Assembly: GCA_963971535.1 (NCBI GenBank)
Contig: OZ020589.1
Coordinates: 51,599,956 to 51,663,955 of the forward strand
Length of the DNA stretch: 64,000 bases
Reading direction: 5' to 3'
Origin: Notolepis coatsorum
Lineage: Eukaryota > Chordata > Actinopteri > Aulopiformes > Paralepididae
Shown: positions 34,696-44,619 of the stretch, in pieces
How positions within the stretch are numbered: position 1 is the stretch's first letter
Layout: each line of letters begins with the position of its first letter
Program-made: the position numbers and the translations under genes
The notes under the pieces: generated by a model
What the model was told of the DNA's origin: nothing
The model's database searches: none
What the model saw: the letters and a program-made list of their open reading frames with translations, nothing else

Positions 34696-35808
34696 TTATT
34701 TTATATGACCACGTTTTCCACAGTTAAAGCAATCGCGTGTCTCCGATCTCGCGCCCCGCTCAATCGCCTCGCCCCCACTGCTACCACCCGTGCCCACCGT
34801 CTTGTCGCCGAAACCCCACCTCGGCTTACTCTCCACATTGCGTACAGGGTAACTTGGCGTAAAGAGTGTCTTGTGCGTCAGCACAAACTCGTCCGCCAGG
34901 CTCGCAGCCACCGAACACTCAGTCACCTTATGCTCGTTCATGTACATAGCAACATTATCGGGCAGACAATACGACTTGAATTCCTCAAGGAGCACGAGCT
35001 CTCGCATCTTAACCAGGGTGTCCACCTTCTCCGACGCGCACCACCGGTCAAACAACAGCTCTTTCTCGTACGCAAACTCCACATAAGTCTGCGAGCTGCC
35101 CTTCCTCAGAGCCCTGAACCGCTGCCTGTACGCCTCAGGCACCAGCTCATACGCCCTGAGAATCGCAGCTTTGACCGCCTCGTAGTCTTGGGTATTCGGG
35201 CACAGGGACGCATACACATGCTGGGCTTTTCCCGTAAGGACACTCTGGAGCAGCAAGGTCCAGTGTTCGGCCGGCCATCTCAATGTCGTGGCCACAGTTT
35301 CAAACATGGAAAAATATTTATCCACATCTTTTTCCAGAAACTGTGGCACGAGACGGAGATATTTGGCCACATCGAACCTATCCTCACCGTGTGGGCGCAC
35401 CTCTATCCCAAGCCTACTGAGTTCAAGCGTGCGCACGTGGGTGCGCTCCGCCTCGGCTTGGTCACGGTCAACCCGCTCCAACTCGCGCGCATGCACACGT
35501 TCCGCCTCCGCGCGCACACGGTCCGCCTCCTCCCGCTTGAACCTGAGCTCTTCAAACCTAAGTTCCAACTCCAACTTGCGCAGCCCCAGAGAGCCATCGG
35601 AGACTTGGTCTAACTCCTCATCGGTGTCGTCATGCACCACCTCTTGGGTGGTCAGAGCCTCTACCAATGTGCCCCGCTGCTGTGCTTTTCTACCCGGGGC
35701 CAGCTTAACCCCATAATGGTCCGCTATTCCCGCCAGCTCATCCTTCGTGCACACGCCTAACAACCCCACTGTCGGCCTGCGCACAAAGTCTGCCACTGTC
35801 ACTGGCAT
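34696..35808 (-). pseudogene. Gmr1-like gag
   Basis: The most plausible start is the ATG at 35808 (MPVTVADF); an upstream in-frame extension to 35892 is open but leader-like. After a charged coiled-coil region (residues ~85-150, rich in E and R) comes a capsid-type domain related to SCAN (WTLLLQSVLTGKAQ, YELVPEAYRQRFR). A zinc knuckle starts CFNCGKRGHIK but is cut by a stop before its last cysteine. It is otherwise long and open, about 370 residues. Confidence 0.85.
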
Positions 35809-36417
35809 TTCTGAACCGGGAAGAAACAGGGAAGGAGAAAACGAGGGATACCTACAAACACAACCACCATATATCAAAACAAACGAAAACAATCAACCCC
35901 TAACTAACCACAACAAACAAAAGAAAAACGGCTTCACCCTAGCGTCTGTATAGTCCTGGTCCCTACCTACTTCGGCCACCGCTCCACTACCAACCCTGGT
36001 ACTGTATGTACGATATCTAAACAAGCGCTGGCACGACCGCCTAATGCCTCCACACCTAGAGGTATTCGCAAATCGACCACTGTCATGTGTCAAAAAAAAA
36101 AAAAAACCCATGCCCAAACGTTCTCAACCCTCACTATAGTACCCCTATGTAAGTAACTACTATACACACGCCGGCCTAGGAGGAGCCTGACAGGGTCCTT
36201 CTAATACCCCGACCGCATGTGGTGTGTCCCCAGGCGATGGAAGGTACCATATATAAAATGGTCCAACTGCCCTAGCTGGTTGAGAACGCTCCCTATTGGA
36301 GAAGTATTTGCCAAGGGGGTCTAAAACATGGGTCACACACACGACAATGCCAACCATACCTCACAGTGTGGATCCAGCCCAGCGGCCATCACCAAATGCT
36401 TGCTCCTAGTCGTTTGG
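35809..36417 (-). other. 5' leader of the Gmr1-like element
   Basis: About 0.6 kb between the primer site and gag with no protein-coding content recognised. Contains a poly-A/T run (about 36091-36106). Expected to hold packaging and untranslated leader sequence. Confidence 0.5.
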
Positions 36418-36428
36418 CCGAGCCCCCA
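36418..36428 (-). promoter_or_regulatory. Possible primer-binding site (tRNA-Pro type)
   Basis: Just inside the LTR the minus strand reads TGGGGGCTCGG. The first ten bases match the complement of the 3' end of tRNA-Pro used by several retroelements (TGGGGGCTCG). The match decays after that, so the assignment is tentative. Confidence 0.5.
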
Positions 36429-36803
36429 TATTACGTAACCATTGACTACAGGAAGGCTCGTTAACCTGTCAATGTTACACAATAAGGAGACGGCAGCCAA
36501 AGTATCTAAATAAAGAATATTTTAATTAATAGTTACCATGGTTTTTCGTAACTGAAATGAACATCAAATAATAGACAGACAAACACAGGACTATACAGAC
36601 AGGATCAGCACCAGACGGAAGGGATGACAGACTACTTATACACAAGGGAATGACGAGACAACACACACCTGGGGTAATGGTAATTGGGTACACCTGGGGG
36701 GAAAACAATAGGGACTACACACCATGACAAAGGACTACATCTAGACATGACAACTCACATTAGGAGCGCCTGATCAGGGCACAAACATACCCCCACATAA
36801 CAG
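36429..36803 (-). repeat. 5' LTR of the Gmr1-like element
   Basis: On the minus strand it begins TGTTATGTGGGGG at 36803 and ends near TTACGTAATA, about 375 bp. It abuts L2-like LINE coding sequence at its upstream edge, so the element inserted in or near that LINE. The partner LTR is missing with the rest of the 3' half. AATAAAG-type sequence occurs in the middle on the plus strand. Confidence 0.65.
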
Positions 36804-36804
36804 T

Positions 36805-37046
36805 TGGCAAATGCCATACTTCCTATCCTCTTTTGGTTTCTGGGCGTGTCTAGTAAACCTGTAGTGGATGACCGTAGCGTTCTTGAGGGCAGATAACTAA
36901 CTAGGGAATTTGCTATGTATTTTGGGCCTTGCTCATTAAGAGCTTTATATGTTAGGAAAAGGACCTTAAAATCAATTCTATGAGTTATTGGAAGCCAGTG
37001 CAGAGTGGCTAGGACTGGAGTGATATGTTCTCTTCTCCTTGTATGA
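36805..37046 (-). pseudogene. L2-like LINE reverse-transcriptase C-terminal segment (part 2)
   Basis: Minus-strand reading contains ITPVLATLHWLPITHRI, then FKVLFLTYKALNEQGP and LRSSTTGLLDTPRNQ, the conserved region near the C-terminus of L2/CR1-clade ORF2. It continues the segment at 42229-42383 after the intervening 5.2-kb insertion. Confidence 0.85.
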
Positions 37047-37999
37047 GTTCTGTATCGTTAGTGGCTTAGCTTGGCATCGCCTTCTGCACTATCTCGCGTA
37101 CGTGCACGCGTACTGAATAAACCACAAATGTACCTCTAATACCAGTATTAGTCTGACCACACCCCTCATCAGCTTACCTTCATAAGCAGGTGTGTGGTCA
37201 CCTGCTCTCCTCCTTCTCGCTTTCACCACAAGGAAGAGGTGCCTCGGTAGATCCCCACACTTGACACCATGATGGAAGAAATTGGATTAGGAACAGCTTG
37301 GGAAACAAGGATACGTTGACATCATATCTTTATTTTCTCTCTCACTATTTTCGAGAAAATACGGCGATATTGTCTTCGTACTGGAGTGTCTAGAAGATGA
37401 TGATCATTCTACAAACCCTCCACCGGTTTTCGTATTGGGAGCACGCCGCTGCATGCTTCTCAACTGCAGTTCCTTGCTGTGTTTGTTGGGGTGAAACCTG
37501 TCAGGCCACAGCCGAACTGTCGGACATGCCGCTGTTGTGAGGAGCGGTGCGTTCCAGGTTGGGTGAGTAGTGTTTGCTGGCGGGCTCCACTTGTCTGTTA
37601 GTGCTATGGGGGCTACTAGACAAAGTTTATGGAAACCGGCCCCAGGCTAGGGTCCTTTGTTTAGCCGTCTAGGCGACAGAAGGCCTTGGTCTGGCGACCA
37701 TTATAGTTTTAACTAGTGGGCCGCGACCATTGACACTGGTGATCCCTGTGTGTTCTGGACGAGTGGATTCTCTCTGTCACCGTGTTAAGACCCCATCTTT
37801 CATATCCAAATGAGAGTATTCCTTCACGAGGGGATATGTGCATGTAATGTGCGATAGCGGCAGATTCATGTTCAAAGTCAGCTATACAGGCCAGTTGGTA
37901 CTGTGCTGATTCCGCCGGACGTGTTAATGTCACTGTTGTGAAGCGGTGTTGACGTCTTGTTTTCTCTTTTCTCTTAAAAAGTGAGGAGGGTTCAGAACG

Positions 38000-40570
38000 G
38001 CGGCCTGTCTGGGTGAGTGTTATGTCATTGTTTACATGTTCATAGCTTACGGTTAGCCGGTCGGTGGCCTGGCGCGGGGTAGCTTGGCTTCTCGCGCGCC
38101 GCCGGGAGCTCGCTCCTGATCGCGTGCGTCGTAGATCGGCGTCTCGCGAGCGGAAGCGATAGCACCCGAACGGTTGGAGCAGCCGTTAGCTGGATGCTAT
38201 TCTGTTGAACGTGCTTTGATTTTTAACATGTTTTACACTCTTGACCACGACGTCATCCTTGACAGGGGATGTTCGTCAACCCTGCCTGAGCCTAGACGGG
38301 GATTGCGTCAACAAAGAGGGCTGTGTTCTACGGTGGCTTGTGACTGCACTTCGCTGATCTGCGTTCCGGGCAGGTACGGGGTTGGCCAGACCCTCATAAC
38401 ACGTCTTCTGGTTTTACCTTGCTAAATGTATTGTGAATGACGGTGTTTTTTCCCAAAACGTGTGTTGTTGCAATGCATTTGAGATACGTTGCGGGTTGTG
38501 TGTGAGCTGTTTTTGTCACTGGCAGTAGCTTCTCCGTGCAGGTCGTGATGTATTGATCTGGTTGTTGTGTGAGAAACATCATGGTGTTTATGTGTACCGT
38601 GTACTCACTACTAAGGCAACTAACCTATGAAGCTATGCTTGGTGACGAGTGAGTAAAAGAATGTTCTTTCTCAGACTGTAATGACAATGGACAGTGAGTT
38701 CACACATTAACAGGTTTTCCTGTTTTGACTGACCGTATTGAGGGTAAAATAGGAGGATTGTGTTTTTCCCCCCCCGGTTCCCTGGGGACTTTATCACCTC
38801 CTATCAGACATGTTGTGCATTAATTGTGTCTTTTGTGTGGTAGGGATACGATGTAACTCTCAGCTTGATTGCTGAGGTTGTGCTAAATCTGCTGGAGAAA
38901 CTTATTTCCTAAAGGGAAATTGGTTTGGTTGCTGTCATGTGTGCTTAGCAAGGCCTGTGGTCGATACTAATCAAGAATGATGTATTCTCTCATTGTGATG
39001 ATGATGGGTTGTGTGTGTCATGTGACCTACAACTGGGTTGTACTGGCCACAGAAGCACATGTGTATGTTGGACCGGGGTTCTTAGAGCCCTCTCTATTCT
39101 GTGTTTTTCCTTAGTAAAAATCAGATAGCAGGTTAGCTCGTGCGCTGTGTGGAGCTGTGAAACGCTTCATAGAGCTGACTATGACTGTGTCATATTCTCT
39201 TTTTGTCGTTACGTCGTATCATGGGTGTGGGGTCGTAAAGGGGTGAACTGGTAACCTTTCCTCTCCCCATTGTTCTGTCGGTCAGGGGTACACCCCCTGT
39301 CCTTCAAGGTTCCCGTCACGTGGCGGTTCGGCACGTTACGGGGGGGGGGGGGGGGGGGGGGGGGAGGGAGTTCCTGGTCCCACGGCCTGGTATATTGGGC
39401 GTGTGCACCGCAGGAATTCCCCCGCCATAGAGTACGTCACCGTGCGCGTCTCTGTTGGTAGGACTTCCGTGTGCTGTTCAGGTCCATGTGATGGATCTGT
39501 TTTCAGGGGGGGTGGTCAGGGCTCCTCCTCACCAAGCGCCTACTCAGGCCTTCTGTGAGTTCGGACTCCTTCTTCCATGTGATCCATGTGAGGAAGCCTC
39601 CATCAGAGTACAGAGCCTTCCTCCTCAGATTGTCAAAGTGAGTGGACCCTCTAGAAGGGTCCTTTTCTATTGTATGTATATTCGATTCAATTCGTTTATT
39701 GAGTGTGTATGGGTTCGGTGCCTCTTCCCCGGAGGCCCTAAAACCAGTTTTTTACATGGCTCAAGGTGCAATATATTCTTTTCAATCTGTACAGCTCGCG
39801 TGGGAAGTCTCTCTGGGGATCCCCGTCTCTTTCCTATGGGAGGGTGGTGGGATGTAAAAATGTGAACATTTTTTACCCCGGCTGTGTAGACTGGGATACA
39901 TACTGTTGATGCTTCCTTCTTTCTATTCCAGAAGTGTTGGAGTTAGGGAGTGTCACACCCCTCTTGTCGTTCCCCTGGGCGCCTTGGGGATTCAATGACA
40001 GGTCTAAATAGCCTGTTCATTGATGGGGGTGTGTCCCGACGCACGTATAGTGCTAGCTCGCTGTAAACAGGCGATTGACTGGCACGCCTTAGTTGCTTGT
40101 GGTTGAAACAGCGTTTTTATAAAGCAACTGAGATGGGGGTTTTTCCTCTTCCGGCGACCACATCCCATGACCTGGGTGGGTTGTCGACGGATCCTCGTTC
40201 ATGTCTGGGGGATGATGACGGGATGGATCTGAACATATGTAGTGGGGTCTCACGCCCTTGGGGTGGGCCACCAGGCGCGGTTCGTCCCGACGTCTGGGTG
40301 GCGCCTTCTTTTCATGTTAAGATCAACACGCATATCTGCCCTTCTCCTGGAGTAGGCATGTCGGCGTGGTTAGGGCACGGGACTGGTTCTGGTCACGCTG
40401 GTCCAGATCAGTTGAACCCGTTGTCCGCCGGGGATGCAGATCTGCTGTTCTGGTACCCTGAGGGACTTGGGCTTTTTTCAGGGGGAAAAATGCCAGGTCG
40501 GTCTGGGTGTCACAGGGTTAAGCGCTATGGAGACCCTGGTTGGGTATGTTTTTACTCAGCACTGTCGTCA
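38000..40570. other. Interior of the TIR element; no recognised gene
   Basis: GC-moderate, G/T-rich sequence with open frames on the plus strand at 39270-39461, 39455-39865 and 40097-40693 that show no recognisable domain or conserved motif. It may be introns and exons of an unrecognised element gene, or simply non-coding. Confidence 0.35.
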
Positions 40571-40572
40571 TG

Positions 40573-40691
40573 GCTTACAGCCATGCCATTCTGTACGCGC
40601 TCGATCTCGTCGGATCTCGGCCGCTACACAGGTTGGTCCTGGTTAGTACTTGGTTGGGAGACCGCCGGGGAATACCAGGTACGGTGTGCTT
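40573..40691 (+). pseudogene. 5S rRNA-like sequence, full length, diverged
   Basis: 119 bp that align end to end with vertebrate 5S rRNA: gcttacagccatgcca at the start, cgatctcgtc.gatctcgg in the middle, and gttagtacttggttgggaga (one change from the box C consensus) with gggaataccaggta near the end. Substitutions in the box A region make it a probable pseudogene or a 5S-derived promoter module. Lies inside the TIR element. Confidence 0.85.
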
Positions 40692-41276
40692 AGGGGCTGG
40701 TTCTCCATTGTTTTTCGCTCCTCTCTCACGCATGGCGAAGAGGGGCCTGTGGGGGTGGTTTTTTGACCTCCTCTGGTGACCCTGTGCTTCCCGTACCGCC
40801 AGGCCCGGTCCGGAGTGATGTTTGCGACCCGTAGGCCTGGGTTAACCCTTTTTGGAAACTGAAACACTTGTACTGCGGTGTAGCCGGTGTATACCCGCAG
40901 GTGTGTTTTGGAGTTTTTTCTTGAGGGGTTATAGGAACATCCACCGCATTGGGTAACACCGAGGTGGTTGATTCCCTGGTGTGTTGGAGCAGTGTCAACT
41001 CCCGGGTTCACCGGTTGAGGGTGCCCCTGCACGTTCATGACGTCTGCCAATCGTGTCAGCCTTCTCTGCCTCGACCCCTCTGGGTGGGGGTTGTTAAATG
41101 GAGGCTTGGTCATGCAACACCGCCAGCTTACGCTCCTTCCGCCGGGGCGGCTGTGTTCAGCTGTCCCCTCTGGCGCCTGTCTCGTCCGCAGTCTCCAGGC
41201 TAGGGTTAACAGCCTGTTGCCTGGTTTTTCCCCGGTGCGCTGCCTGCTTCCGTTGGTTAACTTTTTTTTTTTGTGT

Positions 41277-41403
41277 GCTTACGGCCATGCTGACTGCCTA
41301 TTCTGCAGGGTCAGTGTGCCAGGCGGTGTACTATTGGGGGGACGGGGCCCGCTCGGCTTACTGGCCTGGTTGGTTCCGCCTGGGAATACCAGGTGCGGTA
41401 ACT
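41277..41403 (+). pseudogene. Second 5S rRNA-like sequence, strongly degenerate
   Basis: The head gcttacggccatgct and tail cctgggaataccaggtgcgg are 5S-like and in the correct order about 127 bp apart, but the middle is barely recognisable. It starts 704 bp after the other 5S-like copy on the same strand. Confidence 0.6.
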
Positions 41404-41932
41404 GAGGGGCCTTTGTCCGAATACGCTGGCGATGTGGGGGGCGGGGCACTACGTGCCCACCTGGTGGGGTCTTGATGCTGGCATCATGGACTTCTCCGGG
41501 CCCCCATTCCAGGGAGTCCAGTCCTTTTGGTGGGTCTGGGTCTTCCTTCGTGCTCCGCTGCTACGGCCTTGCCACGGGGTTGGGTTTGCCCTTGACCCCG
41601 TGATTCTGGGGGCAGTAACGAGGTTGTTCCTCCGTTCGTTCCCGGTGGCATGCGGGTTGTGCGTGTGTGTAGTCGTGGGTCAAGCCACGGTCTGCTCACC
41701 CTGTGCGTTGAGTTGCTTGAGTGCCTCTTCGCACGGTCGGGTCCGTCGCCCTCCCGTGACGTCCCTAATAGGGGGGCTACCCTCCATTAGGGGGGGTCGG
41801 GGGGGCTCGGCCCTCCCTGTTCTGATGGTTTTGGGGGGCTGTCAGCGGGGTGTATTTGTCAGCCAAGTGGCTCCGCTTGGCCTCCCTTGTGCAGAAGGCG
41901 ATGCCAAGCTAAGCCACTAACGATACAGAACG

Positions 41933-42225
41933 TTAGGTTATGACTATAACCAAGTTCTGTTAGTTAGGGGCGATGCTTGGCATCGGACGCCGCTGCAGCC
42001 CTTGTCCTCACCTTGTGGTGAAAGCTTGGGAAGGAGGAGAGCAGGTGACCACACACCTGCTTATGAAGGTAAGCTGATGAGGGGTGTGGTCAGACTAATA
42101 CTGGTATTAGAGGTACATTTGTGGTTTATTCAGTACGCGTGCACGTACGCGAGATAGTGCAGAAGGCGATGCCAAGCATCGCCCCTAACTAACAGAACTT
42201 GGTTATAGTCATAACCTAACGTTAG
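41933..42225. mobile_element. MITE, ~293 bp, with ~57-bp inverted repeats
   Basis: The left end (aacgttaggttatgactata, ending ggcgatgcttggcatcg) is the near-perfect complement of the right end (cgatgccaagcatcgcccct...acctaacgtt). The interior (42029-42186) matches the left end of the neighbouring large element in inverse, so the two belong to one family. It abuts the large element directly. Confidence 0.82.
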
Positions 42226-42228
42226 TAA

Positions 42229-42383
42229 TCGAGCTGCAGAGTTTTGGATAAGCTGAAGCTTCCCAATGGTTGCTTTGGGAAGACCAGTGAACAGTGCATT
42301 ACAATAGTCAAGCCGACTTGATACAAAAGCATGAATAAGTGTCTCTGCATCCTTTTTATTTACGAAAGGTCTTACTTTCTTAC
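42229..42383 (-). pseudogene. L2-like LINE reverse-transcriptase segment (part 1), cut by satellite
   Basis: Minus-strand reading contains VRPFVNKKDAETLIHAFVSS, then RLDYCNALFTGLP and LQLIQNSAARLLT, a hallmark block of L2/CR1/Rex1-type ORF2 near the thumb. On its 5' side the LINE stops abruptly at about 42383, where the 23-bp satellite begins. On its 3' side it is interrupted by the TIR elements. Confidence 0.88.
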
Positions 42384-44619
42384 AAAGAGTGAGGAATACA
42401 CAGAACAAAGAGTGAGGAATAAACAAAACAAAGAGTGACGGATAAACAGAACAAAGAGTCAGTGATAAACAGATCAAAGAGTGAGGTATAAACATATCAA
42501 AGAGTGAGGGATAAACAGAGCAAAGAGTGAAGAATAAACAGAGCAAAGACTGATGGATAAAGAGCCAAGAGTAAGGAATACACAGAACAAAGAGTGAGTA
42601 ATAAACAGAACAAATGGTGAGGAATAAACAGAGCAAATAATGAGGAATAAACAGAACAAAGAGTGAGGAATAAACTGAACAAAGACTGACGGATAAACAG
42701 AGCAAGGAGTGAGGAATAAACAGAACAAAGGGTGACAGATACAAATAGCAAAGAGTGAGGAATAAACAGAACAAAGAATGAGGAATAAACAGCAAAGAGT
42801 GAGGAATAAACAAAGCAAAGAGTGGGGAATAAACAGAGCAAATAGTGGGGAATAAACAGATCAAAGAGTGAGGGATAAAAAGAGCAAATAGTGAGGAATA
42901 AACAGAGCAAATGTTGAGGAATAAACAGAGCAAATAGTGAGGGATAAACAGAGCCAAGAGTGAGGAATAAAAAAAGAGTGAGGGATCCACAGAACAAAGA
43001 GTGAGGAATAAACAGAGTAAAGAGTGAGGAATAAACTAATCAAAGAGTGAGGGATAAACTGAGCAAAGAGGGAGGGATTAACAGAGCAAAGAGTGAGTGA
43101 TAAATGGAGCGAATAGTGAGGAATAAACAGAACAAAGAGTGGGGAATAAACAGAGCAACTAGTGATGAATAAACAGAGCAACGAGTGAGGAATACACAGA
43201 ACAAAGAGTGAGGAATAAACAGAACAACAAGTTAGGAATACACCAAACAAAGAGGGAGGAATAAACAGAACAAAGAGTGAGGAATACACAGAACAAAGAG
43301 TGAGGAATACACAGAACAAAGAATGAGGAATAAAGAGCAAAGAGTGAGGAATAAACAGAACAAAGAGTGAGGAATAAACAGCAAACAGTGAGGAATAAAC
43401 AGAGCAAATAGTGGGGAATAAACAGAGCAAAGAGTGGGGAATGAACAGAGTAAAGAGTGAGGAATAAACTGAGCAAAGAGTGAGGGATAAACAGACCAAA
43501 GAGTAAGGGATAAACAGAGCAACAAGTGAGGAATAAACATAGCAAAGAGTGAGGGATAAACAGAGCAAAGAGTGAGGAATAAACAGCAGAGTAAGGAATA
43601 AACAGAGCAAATAGTGGGGAATAAACAGAGCAAAGCGTGGGGAATGAACAGAGCAACGAGTGATGGATAAACAGAGCAAAACGTGAGGAATAAACAGAGC
43701 AAAGGGTGAGGAATAAACAGAACAAAGAGTGAGGAATAAACAGAACAAAGAGTGAGGAATAAACAGAACAAAGAGTGACGGATAAACAGAGCAAAGAGTG
43801 AGGAATAAACAGAACAACGAGTTAGGAATACACCAAGCAAAGAGTGAGGAATACACAGAACAAAGAGTGAGGAATACACAGAACAAAGAATGAGGAATAC
43901 ACAGAACAAAGAGTGATGGATAAACAGATCAAAGAGTGAGGAATCAACAGAACAACGAGTTAGGAATACACCAAGCAAAGAGGGAGAAATAAACAGAACA
44001 AAGAGTGAGGAATACACATAACAAAGAGTGAGGAATACACATAACAAAGAATGAGGAATAAAGAGCAAAGAGTGAGGAATAAACAGAACAAAGAGTGAGG
44101 AATAAACAGAACAAAGAGTGACGGATAAACAGAACAAAGAGTCAGTGATAAACAGATCAAAGAGTGAGGTATAAACATATCAAAGAGTGAGGGATAAACA
44201 GAGCAAAGAGTGAAGAATAAACAGAGCAAAGACTGATGGATAAAGAGCCACGAGTGAGGAATACACAGAACAAAGAGTGAGGAATAAACAGAACAAAGGG
44301 TGAGGAATAAACTGAACAAAGACTGACGGATAAACAGAGCAAGGAGTGAGGAATAAACAGAACAAAGGGTGACAGATACAAATAGCAAAGAGTGAGGAAT
44401 AAACAGAACAAAGAATGAGGAATAAACAGCAAAGAGTGAGGAATAAACAAAGCAAAGAGTGGGGAATAAACAGAGCAAATAGTGGGGAATAAACAGATCA
44501 AAAAGTGAGGGATAAAAAGAGCAAATAGTGAGGAATAAACAGAGCAAATGTTGAGGAATAAACAGAGCAAATAGTGAGGGATAAACAGAGCAAAGAGTGA
44601 GGAATAAAAAAAGAGTGAG

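Larger units (their letters stand above)
31556..36803 (-). mobile_element. Gmr1-like Ty3/gypsy retrotransposon, 3'-truncated by satellite
   Basis: Minus-strand order is LTR, primer site, gag, protease, integrase, then the first part of reverse transcriptase. Integrase before reverse transcriptase is the copia-like order described for Gmr1-type Ty3/gypsy elements of fish and other deuterostomes. The reverse transcriptase is cut at about 31556, where the satellite starts; RNase H and the 3' LTR are missing. One in-frame stop and a broken protease show it is dead. Confidence 0.88.
37046..41939 (+). mobile_element. ~4.9-kb DNA element with ~40-bp TIRs, inserted in the LINE
   Basis: The left end (gttctgtatcgttagtggct, then tagcttggcatcgccttctgcac) is matched in inverse at 41888-41939 (gtgcagaaggcgatgccaag...gatacagaac). 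The next ~160 bp of the left end (to about 37220) match the adjacent MITE at 42029-42186 in inverse. No transposase was recognised; several open frames at 39455-41920 have no familiar domain. The interior holds two 5S-rRNA-like sequences and a poly-G tract of about 25 (39339-39364). Superfamily unknown. Confidence 0.62.

Noticed and set aside
34705-35613. 302-codon plus-strand frame opposite the Gmr1-like gag
   Set aside because: Antisense shadow of gag; composition follows the complementary codons and no domain is visible.
39270-41920. Plus-strand frames of 60-200 codons inside the TIR element as genes
   Set aside because: No recognisable domain, overlapping frames, and some cross the 5S-like sequences and a poly-G tract. 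They are kept only as unresolved interior of the element.
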